A stretch of DNA of 56,693 nt from Candidatus Rokuibacteriota bacterium (lineage in GTDB: Bacteria > Methylomirabilota > Methylomirabilia > Rokubacteriales > CSP1-6), in contig QHSI01000021.1 in the NCBI GenBank assembly GCA_003221515.1, positions 33,355 to 90,047 of the forward strand, read 5' to 3'. The position numbers were made by a program, and so were the translations under genes. The notes below the pieces were generated by a model that was not told the DNA's origin, made no database searches, and saw only the letters and a program-made list of their open reading frames with translations. Below, one piece after another: positions 50,401 to 56,693 of the stretch; the first letter of the stretch is position 1; each line of letters begins with the position of its first letter.

Positions 50401-50526
50401 CTCTTTGATTTTCAGTGACGTCGCCGCGGCCTCGACCGGGGCGAGATCGAGCGCCTCGCCCGCAACCGCCACGCCCGCGGCGGTCGCGCTGCCGAACTTC
50501 AGAAAATCACGCCGGGACAGGCTCAT
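47428..50526 (-). CDS. fdhA: Formate dehydrogenase catalytic subunit, selenoprotein
   Basis: Molybdenum or tungsten formate dehydrogenase of the FdnG type, oxidising formate to CO2 in the periplasm. A Tat signal (SRRDFLKF) starts the chain. The 4Fe-4S site is CPYCAVGC plus Cys85 (Cys50, 53, 57, 85). At codon 193 (49948-49950) an in-frame TGA replaces the catalytic residue, in EHQARV-U-HSATV. Exactly this position is selenocysteine in FdnG and FdhF, and the frame continues with TFGRGAMTTN and ENHPVGFQWV. Reading through gives 1032 residues, a normal length; standard translation would wrongly split it. A SECIS-like hairpin follows the TGA. A strong GAGGAGG precedes the ATG. selABC genes are not in the window. 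Confidence 0.95.
49918..49936 (-). promoter_or_regulatory. SECIS-like hairpin of fdhA
   Basis: In the mRNA, 11 bases after the UGA, GGUCCC pairs with GGGACC around a seven-base loop (AGCUUUG). The 11-base spacing and the size match, from memory, the SECIS of Escherichia fdhF. It would recruit SelB with selenocysteyl-tRNA. Confidence 0.75.
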
Positions 50527-50564
50527 ATGAGTTCCTCCTCATCACGGCATTCGCGATGCGGCGC

Positions 50565-50843
50565 TTACCACTCGGGACTGGTGAGCTCGTCCCACGCGCG
50601 GCGTACGACGACGATCCGCTGGGGACTTCCCGTGTTGCCTTCGAGCTTTACGATGTCACCCGGATTGAGCGTCTGAAGATCGGTGCTCGAACCCTCGTCG
50701 GAGACGACAAGAGTTTCCCCCGAACACGTCAGGTCGGTGCAGACTTCGGATGCCTCTTTGACCCGAACATGCCTCGAGGTGTGATCCACGGCCACGACGA
50801 TCATTCGATTCTTGAGGAGGGATTCGGTGAAGCTCTGCGCCAT
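50565..50843 (-). CDS. Unknown small protein, first gene of the fdh operon
   Basis: I do not recognise this 92-residue protein. It has its own good promoter and an AGGAGG ribosome site eight bases before the ATG, so it is very likely translated. The middle has two cysteines (EVCTDLTCSGETLVV) and the C-terminal half is rich in beta-type residues (DIVKLEGNTGSPQRIVVVRR), like a small barrel. There is no signal peptide or membrane helix. The fdhA gene follows after 38 bases, so a link to formate dehydrogenase, such as cofactor handling, is plausible but unproven. Confidence 0.75.
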   Translation of the reverse strand: MAQSFTESLLKNRMIVVAVDHTSRHVRVKEASEVCTDLTCSGETLVVSDEGSSTDLQTLNPGDIVKLEGNTGSPQRIVVVRRAWDELTSPEW

Positions 50844-50882
50844 CGCCTGGTCCTCCTTGACGAAGGTGGCGTACGTCCGGCG

Positions 50883-50912
50883 ATCGTAATGTGGTCAAAC
50901 CAGATTTGTCAA
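50883..50912 (-). promoter_or_regulatory. Promoter of the fdh operon
   Basis: Minus strand: perfect -35 TTGACA (50907-50912), 18-base spacer, -10 TACGAT (50883-50888). Transcription would start near 50876, about 33 bases before the orf92 ATG. Confidence 0.7.
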
Positions 50913-50917
50913 GATAC

Positions 50918-50938
50918 GCCGCGCTCTAAGTGCGCGGC
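50918..50938 (-). terminator. Hairpin between orf107 and the fdh promoter
   Basis: A seven-base-pair stem GCCGCGC/GCGCGGC with loop of seven. It lies 18 bases beyond the orf107 stop and five bases above the fdh -35. It may terminate the pssA-leuA-asd-truA transcript, or serve as an activator site centred near -52. Confidence 0.5.
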
Positions 50939-50955
50939 TTCATGTGAAGAATCTC

Positions 50956-51279
50956 TCACCCTTCCTCCCGGCCGGTCCCCTCCATTCTCGCGTAGAGCGC
51001 CAACCGCTCGTCGAGGAGGCCCCGGGCTTCGTCGGTCCGGGAGGCCTGGAGGAGCTCGACGATGCGGCGACGGGTGGCCAGGTCGACGATCGGGCCGTGC
51101 ACGAGCGGGTTGTAGAATTTACCGAGCTCGAGCAGGATCCGGTCGACGCGGGCCACGTCCCCCAGATGGGCCTGCGCTTCCCTGAAGAGCTCGACGGCAT
51201 AGTCGTCGCGCTTGCGGAACCGGAGGCCACGACGGTGGCGCTCGGTCTCGGCCGCGTCGTCGCGGGGCTCGTCAGCCAC
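50956..51279 (-). CDS. Unknown small helical protein
   Basis: A protein of about 107 residues that I do not recognise. From the GTG at 51279 it begins MADEPRDDAAETER. After a charged start, residues about 25-105 look all-helical with regular Leu and Arg, containing KFYNPLVHGPIVDLATRRR and LLDERLALYARM. It has no membrane segment or cysteine. It overlaps the preceding very short frame by eight bases and is last in the pssA-truA string. An alternative longer start at 51345 would overlap that frame fully. Confidence 0.6.
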   Translation of the reverse strand: MADEPRDDAAETERHRRGLRFRKRDDYAVELFREAQAHLGDVARVDRILLELGKFYNPLVHGPIVDLATRRRIVELLQASRTDEARGLLDERLALYARMEGTGREEG

Positions 51280-51379
51280 GGGGCCCCGCGGCTTCCGCGT
51301 TGAGCAGGGGCTGCTCTCGCACGACCTCGCCGGAGACCTCGTCACCGCGATTGCCGCGGACTCGGATGTACGTGCGCAT
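51272..51379 (-). CDS. Possible 35-residue protein
   Basis: An ATG at 51379 opens MRTYIRVRGNRGDEVSGEVV and runs 35 codons to 51272, between truA and the next gene and overlapping the latter. The start is neat and the gap would otherwise be about 120 bases, but no ribosome site is clear. It is unrecognised and could be chance. Confidence 0.35.
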   Translation of the reverse strand: MRTYIRVRGNRGDEVSGEVVREQPLLNAEAAGPRG

Positions 51380-51399
51380 ATTCGGCTCGCTCGACGATC

Positions 51400-52122
51400 T
51401 TAGCCCGGATAGAGGACGCGGACCAACGCCAGCCCTTGCGCGGGCGCCGTCTGGCCCGCGCGCGTGCGATCTCGCGAGGCGCGCACGGCCCCGAGCCAGT
51501 CGGCGTCGCGGGCGCCGCGTCCCACGGCGACCGCGCTGCCGACGATGTTGCGCGCCATGTGATGGAGGTAGCGATCCGCCGACAGGAGCACCGCGAGCCG
51601 CTCCTTGCGACGGATCACGTGGAGCCCACGCACGACGCACATCGGATCCGTCGCGCGCCCCGGCGCGGCGCAGAACGCGCCGAAGTCGTGACGGCCGCGG
51701 AGCGCCGCCAGGGCCCGCCGCATCGCGTCCGCGTCGAGCGCCTGCGGGATGTGCCAGGCGTAGCGCGAGAGGAGCGGGTTCGCGACCCGCCCGTTGTCGA
51801 TGAGGAACGCGTAGCGTTTGCCGATCGCCCCGCGCCGCGCGTCGAAGTCGGCCGGCGCCTCGAGCGCCTGCAGGACGCGGATGTCGCGGGGAAGGTCGGC
51901 GTTGAGGGCGCCCCGAATGCCGGCGCCGGCGACCCGCGCCGCCGTCGTCAGCGACGCGACCTGCCGCAGGGCGTGCACGCCCGCGTCGGTCCGGCTGGCG
52001 CCGGTGACGCGGGTGTCCCCGCCGAATCGTTGACGCGCCGCTTCGAGCAGGGCGCCCTGCACCGTGCGGGCTCCCGGTTGGACCTGCCAGCCGTGGTAGT
52101 CGGTGCCGTCGTAGGACAGCAC
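51400..52122 (-). CDS. truA: tRNA pseudouridine synthase A
   Basis: Modifies U38-U40 in tRNA anticodon stems. About 240 residues. The catalytic aspartate is in GASRTDAGVHALRQ; the N-terminal SYDGTDYHGWQVQ and the late MARNIVGSAVAVGRG segments are typical. The start is a problem: similarity seems to begin at about STFRLVLSYDG, five or six residues before the first usable codon, GTG at 52122. No ATG, GTG or TTG lies in between, and the frame stays open upstream through the next gene. Either the protein starts at this GTG or a rare codon is used. Confidence 0.92.
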   Translation of the reverse strand: MLSYDGTDYHGWQVQPGARTVQGALLEAARQRFGGDTRVTGASRTDAGVHALRQVASLTTAARVAGAGIRGALNADLPRDIRVLQALEAPADFDARRGAIGKRYAFLIDNGRVANPLLSRYAWHIPQALDADAMRRALAALRGRHDFGAFCAAPGRATDPMCVVRGLHVIRRKERLAVLLSADRYLHHMARNIVGSAVAVGRGARDADWLGAVRASRDRTRAGQTAPAQGLALVRVLYPG

Positions 52123-52148
52123 CAGGCGGAAGGTCGAGCGGGCCTGGG

Positions 52149-52478
52149 CTATCGCGACCGCGGACGGCGGCGCGCGCCGCGCGCCGGGACGAAGGTGAGC
52201 CAGACGGCCGCGACCAGGAGGAAGAGGACGGCGTCGATCGCGATCTCCCACGACACCCCGGGAAGCACGGCCGGGACGACTTGGCGCCCGAGCCAGTCCT
52301 GCCGCTCGAAGTCCTTGGGCTCGTAGTAGGCGGGGTTGTAGCCGCTGATGGCCTCGACGAATCGGACGACGGGCGGCACCAGCACGTACGCCACCACCAG
52401 GATCGTGAAGATCATGGCGATGTGGAAGCGCTCGCTGTAGCCGAAGCGTCGATGGTAGTAGCGACGGGGGGAGATCAT
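52149..52478 (-). CDS. Small membrane protein, unknown
   Basis: A 109-residue protein with two hydrophobic helices (residues about 18-42, IAMIFTILVVAYVLVPPVV, and 78-97, IAIDAVLFLLVAAVWLTFV) joined by a loop of about 35 residues containing GYNPAYYEPKDFERQDWL. The N-terminus is basic and Tyr-rich (RRYYHRRFGYSERF) and the C-terminus is a run of arginines. Not recognised. It stands 15 bases after asd and before truA in the same string. Confidence 0.75.
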   Translation of the reverse strand: MISPRRYYHRRFGYSERFHIAMIFTILVVAYVLVPPVVRFVEAISGYNPAYYEPKDFERQDWLGRQVVPAVLPGVSWEIAIDAVLFLLVAAVWLTFVPARGARRRPRSR

Positions 52479-52493
52479 CCGCCCGACGCGCGC

Positions 52494-53501
52494 TCAGAAC
52501 TGGAGCAGCAGTTCGGCGATCTGGACCGCATTCGTGGCCGCGCCTTTGCGCAGTTGGTCGCCGACCACCCAGAAGCTCAGTCCGTTCGGGCTCGAGAGAT
52601 CTTCGCGGATCCGGCCCACGAAGCAGTCGTCCTGCCCCTCGACCGCCACGGGCATCGGGTAGCGCTGCTGGGCCGGGTCGTCCCACAGCTTGAGGCCGGG
52701 AAAGCGCTCGAACAGATCGCGGGCGCGCCCGGCGCTGATCTTGACCTCGGTCTCGGCGATCACCGCGATCGAATGGGACGTGAAGACCGGCACCCGCACC
52801 GTCGTCGGCGCGATCGGGAGCCCGGGCGCCTCGAGGATCTTGCGCGTCTCGTTCACGAGCTTCATTTCCTCGCCGGTGTAGCCGTCGGGCCCGAACGTGT
52901 CGATCGCCGGGATCAGGTTGAAGGCGATCTGATGCGGGAAGTGACGGGGCACCATCGCCTCGCCGCGCGCCCACGCGAGGGTCTGCTCGCGCAGCTCGGC
53001 GATCCCGTTGACGCCGGCGCCGGAGACCGCCTGGTAGCTGCTGGCGATCACGCGGGTGAGCCGTCCGGCGTCGTGGAGCGGCTTGAGCGGCATCACCGTC
53101 ACGATCGTCGTGCAGTTCGGGCTCGCCAGGATGCCCTGGTGGCGCCGGGCCGCGTGCGCGTTGATCTCGGGCACCACGAGTGGCACCAGGGGATCCATCC
53201 GGTAGGCGTTCGACTTGTCGATCACCGTCGCGCCGGCCTTGACGATCATCGGCGCGTATTCCTTCGACTGCGCCGAGCCCGCCGAGCAGAATGCGATCTC
53301 GACACCCTTGAACGCCGTCGGCTCGATCTTCCGGATCGGGACGGGCTCGCCGCGGAACATCACGGTCTTGCCCACCGAGCGCTCGGAGGCGAAGGCCCGG
53401 AGCTCCCGCAGGGGGAACTTCCGCTCCTCGAGGATCCGGAGCGTCATCTGGCCGGCCGCGCCGGTGGCGCCGACGACGGCGATCGTGTGGCCCGCGGCCA
53501 T
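52494..53501 (-). CDS. asd: Aspartate-semialdehyde dehydrogenase
   Basis: Reduces aspartyl phosphate to aspartate semialdehyde, the branch point for lysine, threonine and methionine. It is 335 residues. N-terminal NADPH fold IAVVGATGAAGQMTL; the catalytic cysteine is in LASPNCTTIVTV; the substrate region includes SYQAVSGAG. The ATG shares a base with the leuB stop (TGATG). Linkage with leuA-leuB is common in several bacterial groups. Confidence 0.97.
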   Translation of the reverse strand: MAAGHTIAVVGATGAAGQMTLRILEERKFPLRELRAFASERSVGKTVMFRGEPVPIRKIEPTAFKGVEIAFCSAGSAQSKEYAPMIVKAGATVIDKSNAYRMDPLVPLVVPEINAHAARRHQGILASPNCTTIVTVMPLKPLHDAGRLTRVIASSYQAVSGAGVNGIAELREQTLAWARGEAMVPRHFPHQIAFNLIPAIDTFGPDGYTGEEMKLVNETRKILEAPGLPIAPTTVRVPVFTSHSIAVIAETEVKISAGRARDLFERFPGLKLWDDPAQQRYPMPVAVEGQDDCFVGRIREDLSSPNGLSFWVVGDQLRKGAATNAVQIAELLLQF

Positions 53502-54586
53502 CAGTACTCCCGCTCGACTTCCTTCACGATCAGGTCTCCCATCTCGCGTGTCCCTGATACCTTCGCCCCGCGCGACGCGATGTCGGCCGTCCGGTGACCG
53601 TGCTCGAGCACCCGCAGCACCGCCCGCTCGACGCGGTCGGCGTCCTTCTCGCGGTTCAGCGAGTACCGGAGCAGCATGGCCGCCGAGAGGATGGCCGCGA
53701 TCGGGTTCGCGATCCCCTTGCCCGCGATGTCCGGCGCGGTCCCGTGCACCGGCTCGTACATGCCGACCGATCCCCCGAGCGACGCCGACGGCAGCATGCC
53801 CATCGAGCCGGCGAGAATCGCGGCCTCATCCGACAAAATATCACCGAAGGTGTTCTCGGTCACAATCGTGTCGAACTGCGTCGGCCGGTGTACCAGGGCC
53901 ATCGCACAGTTGTCGACGAGCACGTGCTCGAGCGTCACGTCGGGGTATTCGCGCCCGACCTGGTTCACGACCTCGCGCCACAGCTGCGAGACCACCAGCA
54001 CGTTCACCTTGTCGACCGAGGTGAGGCGTCGCCGGCGCTTGCGCGCGACTTCGAATCCGGTCCGCGCGATCCGCTCGATCTCGCGCGACGTGTAGGCCAT
54101 GGTGTTGATCGCGCGCGCCCCGCCGTCGGCGAAGCGCTCGACCCCGCGCGGCTCGCCGAAGTAGAGGCCCCCGGTCAGCTCGCGGATGACGATCAGGTCC
54201 GTGCCCTCGACGACCTCCCGCTTGAGGGGTGAGGCGTCCACGAGCATCGGGAAGCACTTCGCCGGCCGGAGGTTGGCGTAGAGGTCCAGCTCCTTGCGGA
54301 TCGCCAGCAGCCCGCGCTCAGGTCGCTGCTCGTGCGGGACGTCGTCCCACTTGGGACCGCCGACTGCCCCGAACAGGATCGCGTTCGCCGCGCGGCACAG
54401 CTCCAGCGTCCCCGGGGCCAGCGGCTTGCCGGTCGCGTCGATCGCGGCGCCGCCCACCAGTCCCCGCTCGAACTCGAACCCGATGCCCGCGTGCTTGCCG
54501 ACCGTTTCGAGCACGCGGACGGCCTCGGGCGTGACCTCCTGGCCGATGCCGTCGCCGGGCAGGACCGCGATCCGGAACGTCGTCAT
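53501..54586 (-). CDS. leuB: 3-Isopropylmalate dehydrogenase
   Basis: Oxidative decarboxylation of 3-isopropylmalate in leucine synthesis. It is 361 residues. N-terminal [26 protein letters not shown]; the catalytic Lys-Val region SVDKVNVL; metal-binding [12 protein letters not shown]; and the nucleotide loop [18 protein letters not shown] are all intact. The ATG shares a base with the leuA stop. leuC and leuD are not in the window. Confidence 0.97.
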   Translation of the reverse strand: MTTFRIAVLPGDGIGQEVTPEAVRVLETVGKHAGIGFEFERGLVGGAAIDATGKPLAPGTLELCRAANAILFGAVGGPKWDDVPHEQRPERGLLAIRKELDLYANLRPAKCFPMLVDASPLKREVVEGTDLIVIRELTGGLYFGEPRGVERFADGGARAINTMAYTSREIERIARTGFEVARKRRRRLTSVDKVNVLVVSQLWREVVNQVGREYPDVTLEHVLVDNCAMALVHRPTQFDTIVTENTFGDILSDEAAILAGSMGMLPSASLGGSVGMYEPVHGTAPDIAGKGIANPIAAILSAAMLLRYSLNREKDADRVERAVLRVLEHGHRTADIASRGAKVSGTREMGDLIVKEVEREY

Positions 54587-56133
54587 CAGGGGCCGACTTC
54601 CTTCACCCGCTGGGCCGACGGCTGGGCCACCCGGTTCAGTGCGCTCAGATAGGCTCGGGCGCTCGCCTCGATGACGTCGGTCGATGCGCCCTTGCCGGAC
54701 ACGAGCGTGCCGTCGAAGTCGATCTTCATCGCGACCTCGCCGATCGCGTCCTTGCCCGACGTCGCCGAGCGCAGCGAGTAGTCTTGCAGGCGGCCCTTCA
54801 TCCCGGTGATCGCGTCGATGGCCGCCAGCACCGCGTCGACGGGCCCATCGCCCACGCCCGAGTCCTGGAACGTCTGGCCCTCCTTCTTGAGCCGCACGGT
54901 GGCCGAGGGCACGACCCCGGTGCCGCTGATGACGTGGAGGTAGTCGAGCTCGTAGAGCGGCGCGACCGTCTGGGTCGCCTCGTCGGTCACGATCGCCATC
55001 AGATCCTCGTCGAAGACTTCCTTCTTCCGGTCGGCGAGGTCCTTGAAGGCCTTGAACGCCCGGTCGAGCTCTCCGCCGGCCAGCGAGAAGCCGAGCTCCT
55101 TGAGGCGCGACGCGAGGGCGGCCCGTCCCGAGTGTTTGCCGAGGACGAGCTTGTTCGACGGACGCCCGATGTCCTCCGGCCGCATGATCTCGTACGTCAG
55201 CTTCTCCTTGAGGACCCCGTCCTGATGGATGCCGGCCTCGTGGGCGAAGGCGTTTTCGCCGACGATCGCCTTGTTCGGCTGGACGTGCACGCCGGTGATG
55301 TGGGAGAGCAGCCGCGACGTCTTGAAGATCTCCTCGGTCCGTACTCCGGTCTCGATCACGAAGAAGTCCTTCCGCGTCCGCAGCGCCATCACGATCTCTT
55401 CGAGCGACGCGTTGCCGGCGCGCTCTCCGATCCCGTTGATCGTGCACTCGATCTGACGGGCGCCGTGCATGAGCGCGGTCAGCGAGTTGGCGACGGCCTG
55501 CCCGAGGTCGTTGTGGCAGTGCACCGAGAGGACGACCTTGTCGACGCCCTGCACCTTCTCGCGGATCCGGGCGATCCGCTCACCCCACTCACGGGGGACG
55601 GCGTAGCCGACGGTGTCCGGGATGTTGATCGTCCCGGCGCCCGCCTCGATCACCGCCGACAGGACGTCGCACATGTAGTCGAAGTCGGAGCGCGACGCGT
55701 CCTCCGGCGAGAACTCCACGTCCTCGCAGTACGCCCGCGCGTGCCGGACCGCGTCCACCGACGCCTTGAGCACCTCGGCCCGCGACTTGCGGAGCTTGTA
55801 CTTCAGGTGGATGTCGGAGGTGGCCACGAACGTGTGGATGCGCGGCTTGCGGGCGTACTTCACCGCCTCCCAGCAGCGGTCGATGTCGCCGAGCCCCACG
55901 CGGGACAGCCCGCAGATGGTCGGCGCGTTGTCGAGCGTCCCCACCTGCTTGGCAACCTCGCGGGTGGCCTCGAAGTCCTCGTCCGAGGAGATCGGGAAGC
56001 CGGCCTCGATGACGTCGACTTGCAGTCGGGCCAGCTGACGGGCCATCTCGAGCTTCTCCATCGTGTTCATGGAGAATCCGGGGGCCTGCTCGCCGTCGCG
56101 AAGCGTCGTGTCGAAGATAATGACGCGGTCCAT
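54586..56133 (-). CDS. leuA: 2-Isopropylmalate synthase
   Basis: Condenses acetyl-CoA with 2-oxoisovalerate, the first leucine-specific step. It is 515 residues, the long class with a C-terminal regulatory domain. The catalytic barrel begins [18 protein letters not shown] and has the metal-binding [15 protein letters not shown] and the [13 protein letters not shown] loop. The C-terminal leucine-sensing domain covers about residues 390-505, so feedback inhibition is expected. An AGGAGG site lies five bases before the ATG at 56133. Citramalate synthase activity cannot be ruled out. Confidence 0.96.
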   Translation of the reverse strand: MDRVIIFDTTLRDGEQAPGFSMNTMEKLEMARQLARLQVDVIEAGFPISSDEDFEATREVAKQVGTLDNAPTICGLSRVGLGDIDRCWEAVKYARKPRIHTFVATSDIHLKYKLRKSRAEVLKASVDAVRHARAYCEDVEFSPEDASRSDFDYMCDVLSAVIEAGAGTINIPDTVGYAVPREWGERIARIREKVQGVDKVVLSVHCHNDLGQAVANSLTALMHGARQIECTINGIGERAGNASLEEIVMALRTRKDFFVIETGVRTEEIFKTSRLLSHITGVHVQPNKAIVGENAFAHEAGIHQDGVLKEKLTYEIMRPEDIGRPSNKLVLGKHSGRAALASRLKELGFSLAGGELDRAFKAFKDLADRKKEVFDEDLMAIVTDEATQTVAPLYELDYLHVISGTGVVPSATVRLKKEGQTFQDSGVGDGPVDAVLAAIDAITGMKGRLQDYSLRSATSGKDAIGEVAMKIDFDGTLVSGKGASTDVIEASARAYLSALNRVAQPSAQRVKEVGP

Positions 56134-56141
56134 AAGTCCTC

Positions 56142-56693
56142 CTACACCCCTTCTTTGCTGGGGATCTCGGACGGTACCGATAGCGACCGTCCGACGACCA
56201 GGCGCCGTAGCGGTCCGGAGAGCGCGTAGCCCGTGAACAGCACGAACAGGAAGAGATCGTGCTTGGTGGCCACGATCATGATCGCCAGGACGACGACCAG
56301 CAACGTCTGGAGCGGTCGGCGTCGGACGAAGTCGACCTCCTTGAAGCTCCAGTAGCGGAACGTCGACACCATCATCAGCGCCAGTACTCCGGCGGCGGCC
56401 GCGAGCGCGACCTGGGCCCACCGCGGCGGCTGGCCGTCGCCGAGCAGCAGGATGCTGGCGGCGACCACGCCCGCGGCCGCCGGCGTGCTCAAGCCGATGA
56501 AGAAGCGCCGATCGACGGTCCCGGTCTGCACGTTGAAGCGCGCCAGCCGCAGCGCGCCGCAGATGACGAACAGGAACGCCCCGAACCAGGCCGGCCGGCT
56601 CAGGTCCTTGAGGGCGTAGGAATACACGAGGAAGGCCGGCGCGACGCAGAACGAGACGACGTCCGCCAGCGAGTCGAACTCGACGCCGAACTG
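56142..56693 (-). CDS. pssA: CDP-diacylglycerol-serine O-phosphatidyltransferase (5' end outside window)
   Basis: Membrane enzyme making phosphatidylserine. The last 184 codons are seen; the start lies right of the window. At the window edge FGVEFDSLADVVSF holds the last two aspartates of the CDP-alcohol phosphatidyltransferase signature, followed by VICGALRLARFNVQ and FIGLSTPAAAGVVA, typical of bacterial PssA (archaeal/Bacillus type). Five hydrophobic segments follow. leuA begins eight bases after its stop. Phosphatidylethanolamine formation would also need psd, perhaps just outside the window. Confidence 0.93.
   Translation of the reverse strand, partial: QFGVEFDSLADVVSFCVAPAFLVYSYALKDLSRPAWFGAFLFVICGALRLARFNVQTGTVDRRFFIGLSTPAAAGVVAASILLLGDGQPPRWAQVALAAAAGVLALMMVSTFRYWSFKEVDFVRRRPLQTLLVVVLAIMIVATKHDLFLFVLFTGYALSGPLRRLVVGRSLSVPSEIPSKEGV

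Noticed and set aside
47428-50526. fdhA as a pseudogene broken by a stop codon
   Set aside because: The stop is a TGA at the known selenocysteine site, in frame, with a SECIS-like hairpin, and both halves are fully conserved.

Overview
The window is a stretch of high-GC bacterial chromosome with short intergenic gaps and long co-directional operons. No rRNA or clear taxonomic marker is present. The combination of Alternative Complex III, a selenocysteine formate dehydrogenase, HslUV, a CysO/Mec-type cysteine pathway and a SLC13-type carrier would fit an environmental Candidatus Rokubacteria/Methylomirabilota-type genome, but that is an inference from gene content only. It looks like core chromosome: there is no phage, transposase, CRISPR array or other clear accessory island. 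After gltBD, all recognised genes lie on the minus strand.

Layout, left to right. 1-4557 (+): gltB (5' cut by the window) and gltD, which lacks about 49 internal residues including most of its FAD-binding motif. A 121-bp palindromic element separates gltD from the convergent minus-strand block. 4708-11413 (-): SLC13/DASS carrier, Sel1 lipoprotein, chlorite dismutase/HemQ-like protein, moaA, a TIGR03960-type radical SAM/B12-binding protein and lgt. 11469-12155 (-): tRNA-Leu(UAA), a small unknown gene, tRNA-Cys(GCA), tRNA-Gly(GCC). 12183-26421 (-): one tightly packed gene string, transcribed dprA-topA-xerC-hslV-hslU-argB-argD-argF-argG-comB-pgsA-plsY-gpsA-galT and then into the tRNAs. 26481-28698 (-): cpoB/ybgF and moeA. 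28699-29082 holds a three-copy 86-bp hairpin repeat.

29083-36266 (-) is a complete actABCDEF operon (Alternative Complex III, quinol oxidising) with a 49-bp tandem repeat between actA and actB. 36410-44778 (-) is a haem operon, hemX-hemA-hemC-hemD-hemB, followed by rrf2-cysM-thiS/cysO-mec and then hemL. The sulfur-carrier cysteine module is therefore embedded between hemB and hemL, and its carrier protein has a nine-residue tail after the di-glycine. 44829-50843 (-) is a formate dehydrogenase operon (orf92-fdhA-fdhB-nrfD-fdhE). fdhA is one selenoprotein gene read through an in-frame TGA, and a SECIS-like hairpin starts 11 nt after it. 50956-56693 (-) is pssA (cut by the window end)-leuA-leuB-asd-orf109-truA and two small unknown genes.

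How it fits together: periplasmic formate oxidation (FdhA/FdhB with an NrfD-type membrane anchor) can feed quinol, which Alternative Complex III can oxidise through its c-type haems. The adjacent haem pathway supplies tetrapyrrole, and moaA and moeA supply molybdopterin for formate dehydrogenase. The rest is housekeeping: arginine, leucine/aspartate-family and glutamate synthesis, phospholipid synthesis, DNA topology and proteolysis. Several genes (cpoB, the radical SAM gene, lgt, moeA) show a -10-like box only 6-8 nt before the start codon and no Shine-Dalgarno sequence, which suggests leaderless transcripts. Alternation and overlap of stop and start codons (ATGA, GTGA, TGATG) is the rule within operons.
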